A DNA stretch of 64,000 nt from Malus domestica (lineage: Eukaryota; Streptophyta; Magnoliopsida; Rosales; Rosaceae), in the NCBI RefSeq assembly GCF_042453785.1, contig NC_091675.1, positions 54,536,501-54,600,500 on the forward strand, in the 5' to 3' direction. Under the pieces are notes generated by a model. That model did not search any database and was not told the origin of the DNA. It worked only from the letters and a program-made list of their open reading frames with translations. Shown piece after piece: positions 61,577 to 64,000 of this stretch. The position numbers and the translations under genes were made by a program. Positions within the stretch are counted from its first letter, which is position 1. Every line of letters starts with the position of its first letter.

Positions 61577-63556
61577 TCATGGGAACCAGGGGTCTTGGTT
61601 CAGAGGCGGGTCCATAACATTATAACCAACAGGTGACAAGTGCAAGGGGGAGCCAAATCTTATGTCGACATCTTCGTTGGAATTGTTACCAAATGGAGAA
61701 TCAAATGCCATCAACTGATCAAACTGAACTTCCGGGGATGAAAAATCTGGATGAAGCATAGGCATTGGGGACTGTTCCGACATGTTCATGTTGCGTCCTA
61801 TGTCCAGCCCTTGACCATATAAGTTATCATTCATTGGAAATTGAAAGTTAGCCTGCTGCTGATTGCAATCATCTACATCATTTAGGTTTCCAGGATTGCA
61901 GTTCTTGTTTTGCTGTATATTACTATCATAGAATGACATAAGCTCGGATATCATTTTCTGCCCATCCTCAGCAATTCCAAGCCCCGAAGAATCAAACCTA
62001 CCTGACTGGTTCACTGGTTGTTGAATTCCAATTCTCGAAGCATCGAACCTATTTGACTGGTTCACCTGCTGTTGATTTCCAAGTCCCGAAGCATCGAACC
62101 TACTTGATTGGTTCACCTGCTGTTGATTTCCAAGTCCCAAAGCATCAAACCCACTTGACTGGTTCACTGGTCGTTGAATTGCTGGTGTTGGTGGTTGAGC
62201 AATGGGTAGAGAGAAGTCCACAGGTTTCTCATTGTGAAGCTGAAAGCTTGACATTCCCAGAACTTGTGAAGAATTATTCCGGTATGGACAATTCAACTGA
62301 TGATTGTTTCTTGCAGTTATGTCGAGAAAGCCTAGGCGATAATCATGATACGGGCACTGCAGATATTCGCAGGCGTAATACTTCTGATCTAACATCATTT
62401 GTGGCTCTTCAGCCAGCTGCTTCCTCTTCGGACCAAAATCCGAGTTGATCTCGATGTGCTCTCCCTTAACCTGAGGTACCACCTGCCTCTCTCTTTGTCC
62501 AGTCGCTCCAATGATGAAGTGATTAACAAGAGGTTTGCAATCCTCTATTTCAACATTTTCGTCATCATCAACCCCTTCAACATCATAATCACTAGTACCA
62601 CTGATTGCGAGAGACTCACTCCCACCAGCAAATGGAGGTGGACATCTATCAGGATATAGCCTCCGGGCCAGAGCTTCCTCCTGGTTTATAATGGCTAGCC
62701 AAGTGGCGCTCTCCTTAGCAGTCATTTTGTCCTGCAAACATTTGGACTGACGAACAAGCTTGCGGATCTTTGCAATATCTGGCGACATGTGCTTAATCAC
62801 AGCCGTGAGAACACCAACCTTCCAAGCCTTCTTCAGATCATGAGGCTTCTTGTATGGGGGAGGACACTGATCCTGGGGGAGATTTAGTTGCGGCCACCAT
62901 TCCTCGTTACCAGTAGGCCACCAAGGAGGAGCAACACCCTTCTCCAACGGGAAACGTCTTTGGGGTGGATTGCAGTGCTGCATCAAAGCTGACAAAAGTG
63001 AACCAAGAGTGGTGTCTTGGAGCTCCTGTAAGGTGTGAGGAGTGGATGCCACTGCACTGAAGTCTTCATTCTTCCCAGGGATTGAATGATCTGCCTGATA
63101 CTTAGAAATCGCAGCCGGGCCATTACGATCAAATCTTACTTTTTCCTTCCACCATGCTCGCAGATTGTCAGAGGCGCCACTCACTGGTTTTCCTTTTTCA
63201 GGGATAATTCCATAAACAAAACCCTGAGCTTTGCAAACTTCCATCATTTTCAGCATATATTTCAGGATTCCATCTTGTGCCCGTGACATCTTCTTCCTCC
63301 GCGCTTGTTCCTGTGATTGACGCTGTCTTGCATTGTCAACTCCTTCCTTTCCCTTAGTTTGTTCTTTCAGCCTCTTCAGTAGCATTCGATCTCTCCACAT
63401 CCTCTTCTCAAGCTCATCAACATCCATTTCTTCATCACTATAATCCTCCTCCACAGTTGCCTCTTGTTCATGTTCTGGAGCTGCATCCCCTTCCCCAGAT
63501 GGAGCCAAAAGATAGTCAAGATTACCAGAGAAACCTAACTCCTCAAAGATCACCAT
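61577..63556 (-). CDS. EIL1: EIN3/EIL ethylene-response transcription factor
   Basis: Intronless CDS of 659 residues, as is usual for the family (about 580-650). The acidic N-terminus with [19 protein letters not shown] leads into the DNA-binding region: [20 protein letters not shown], then [57 protein letters not shown] and [18 protein letters not shown]. The downstream [10 protein letters not shown] and HQLNCPYR blocks are also typical. EIN3/EIL proteins are stabilised by ethylene through EIN2 and destroyed via EBF1/2. They switch on ERF genes in the nucleus. Four 17-residue repeats lie in the C-terminal half. Choosing EIL1 over EIN3 is uncertain; the family assignment is not. Confidence 0.95.
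   Translation of the reverse strand: MVIFEELGFSGNLDYLLAPSGEGDAAPEHEQEATVEEDYSDEEMDVDELEKRMWRDRMLLKRLKEQTKGKEGVDNARQRQSQEQARRKKMSRAQDGILKYMLKMMEVCKAQGFVYGIIPEKGKPVSGASDNLRAWWKEKVRFDRNGPAAISKYQADHSIPGKNEDFSAVASTPHTLQELQDTTLGSLLSALMQHCNPPQRRFPLEKGVAPPWWPTGNEEWWPQLNLPQDQCPPPYKKPHDLKKAWKVGVLTAVIKHMSPDIAKIRKLVRQSKCLQDKMTAKESATWLAIINQEEALARRLYPDRCPPPFAGGSESLAISGTSDYDVEGVDDDENVEIEDCKPLVNHFIIGATGQRERQVVPQVKGEHIEINSDFGPKRKQLAEEPQMMLDQKYYACEYLQCPYHDYRLGFLDITARNNHQLNCPYRNNSSQVLGMSSFQLHNEKPVDFSLPIAQPPTPAIQRPVNQSSGFDALGLGNQQQVNQSSRFDASGLGNQQQVNQSNRFDASRIGIQQPVNQSGRFDSSGLGIAEDGQKMISELMSFYDSNIQQNKNCNPGNLNDVDDCNQQQANFQFPMNDNLYGQGLDIGRNMNMSEQSPMPMLHPDFSSPEVQFDQLMAFDSPFGNNSNEDVDIRFGSPLHLSPVGYNVMDPPLNQDPWFP
61991..62194 (-). 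repeat. 51-bp in-frame minisatellite in the EIL gene (4 units)
   Basis: Unit starts at 61,991, 62,042, 62,093 and 62,144 (atc-g/a-aacc...gttcac). In protein each unit is [16 protein letters not shown]-like, 17 residues, in the Gln/Asn-rich region after the DNA-binding domain. Units differ by a few substitutions. Confidence 0.92.
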
Positions 63557-64000
63557 TTAGCACCGACACAAACCACGTCAACTTCTCCGCCCTTCTCTCA
63601 CTCGTAAAAAGATTTCCAATCTTGCGCACAGTACTTAGCTTTAAAACTTCTAAGAGCCAAGGCCCGGAAATGTAAAGAAAATCAAATCTTCTGCAAATGA
63701 AATAAATTACAAAAAACTCAGTTCAACCCATAATTGTATCAAATCATAGATCAGGTACAATGAACTAGCAGTAATGACTTTAATTCAATGAAAGTTTTAA
63801 GTTTACAAGGGAAAGTCATAACTTCATATATACGGCTAATCACAAATATAATACCGTAAAGAAATCAGAACCGCTACCATATATTAGATGGGTATCAATC
63901 CAGCAACTAATGCAAACAAGGGAACGTAACGGATCTCCTTGTTTTCACATTCAAAATGAAAAAGAAAATAAAACAACCAAAAGATAATCCCAACACATGG
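63557..64000 (-). promoter_or_regulatory. 5'UTR/upstream region of the EIL gene
   Basis: Upstream sequence on the minus strand, CT-rich when read that way just before the ATG. A 5'UTR intron is common in the family but was not fixed here, and the window ends before the promoter is covered. Confidence 0.35.

Overview
This is a plant nuclear window. The genes are split by short AT-rich introns with GT-AG borders, and the proteins are plant-specific: an EIN3/EIL factor, a DYW-type PPR protein, a plant MAPKKK and a DUF707 protein. There is also a Ty1/copia element and many small DNA transposons. The protein flavour and repeat families suggest a woody rosid, probably Rosaceae (apple/pear type). 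That assignment is inference; no sequence search was possible.

Layout, left to right. 1-1.4 kb: LINE debris. 1.4-4.4 kb: a seven-helix membrane protein with a 5'UTR intron. 5.7-8.0 kb: a six-exon gene that looks like the plant counterpart of animal AIRIM/C1orf109. 8.5-10.2 kb: MITEs and a tandem repeat. 10.2-21.65 kb: a GBA2-type (GH116) glucosylceramidase with 19 coding exons, whose promoter, 5'UTR and first coding exon are present twice. 21.9-23.2 kb: a hAT-type element inside one copy of a repeat whose second copy keeps the empty site. 24.2-25.2 kb: an intronless MAPKKK17/18-like kinase with G-boxes upstream. 25.96-32.5 kb: a decayed CHCHD2/10-like gene on the minus strand, split by a very young copia element (26,397-31,401) and probably by a second hAT-like element. 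33.2-33.8 kb: a fold-back repeat. 34.15-36.06 kb: an intronless DYW PPR gene. 38.3-48.2 kb: a PHD-SWIB-Plus3-GYF chromatin-type gene with a LINE in one intron and a tandem exon duplication. 48.7-52.3 kb: four MULE-type MITEs with 9-bp duplications. 53.8-59.5 kb: a DUF707 gene. 60.2-60.9 kb: fragments of copia, a LINE and a CCaMK EF-hand. 61.6-63.6 kb: an EIN3/EIL gene on the minus strand.

The genes do not form a pathway; they are independent neighbours, as is usual in plants. The window is most informative about how genes and transposons remodel each other. It holds a duplicated promoter and first exon, an exon duplication that keeps the reading frame, in-frame 51-bp repeats in two unrelated genes, a gene killed by nested insertions, and several insertions with exact target-site duplications. 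Exon borders were set by hand from splice consensus, and every multi-exon model closes in frame from ATG to stop. The middle of the PHD-SWIB-Plus3-GYF model (45.8-46.4 kb) is the weakest part.
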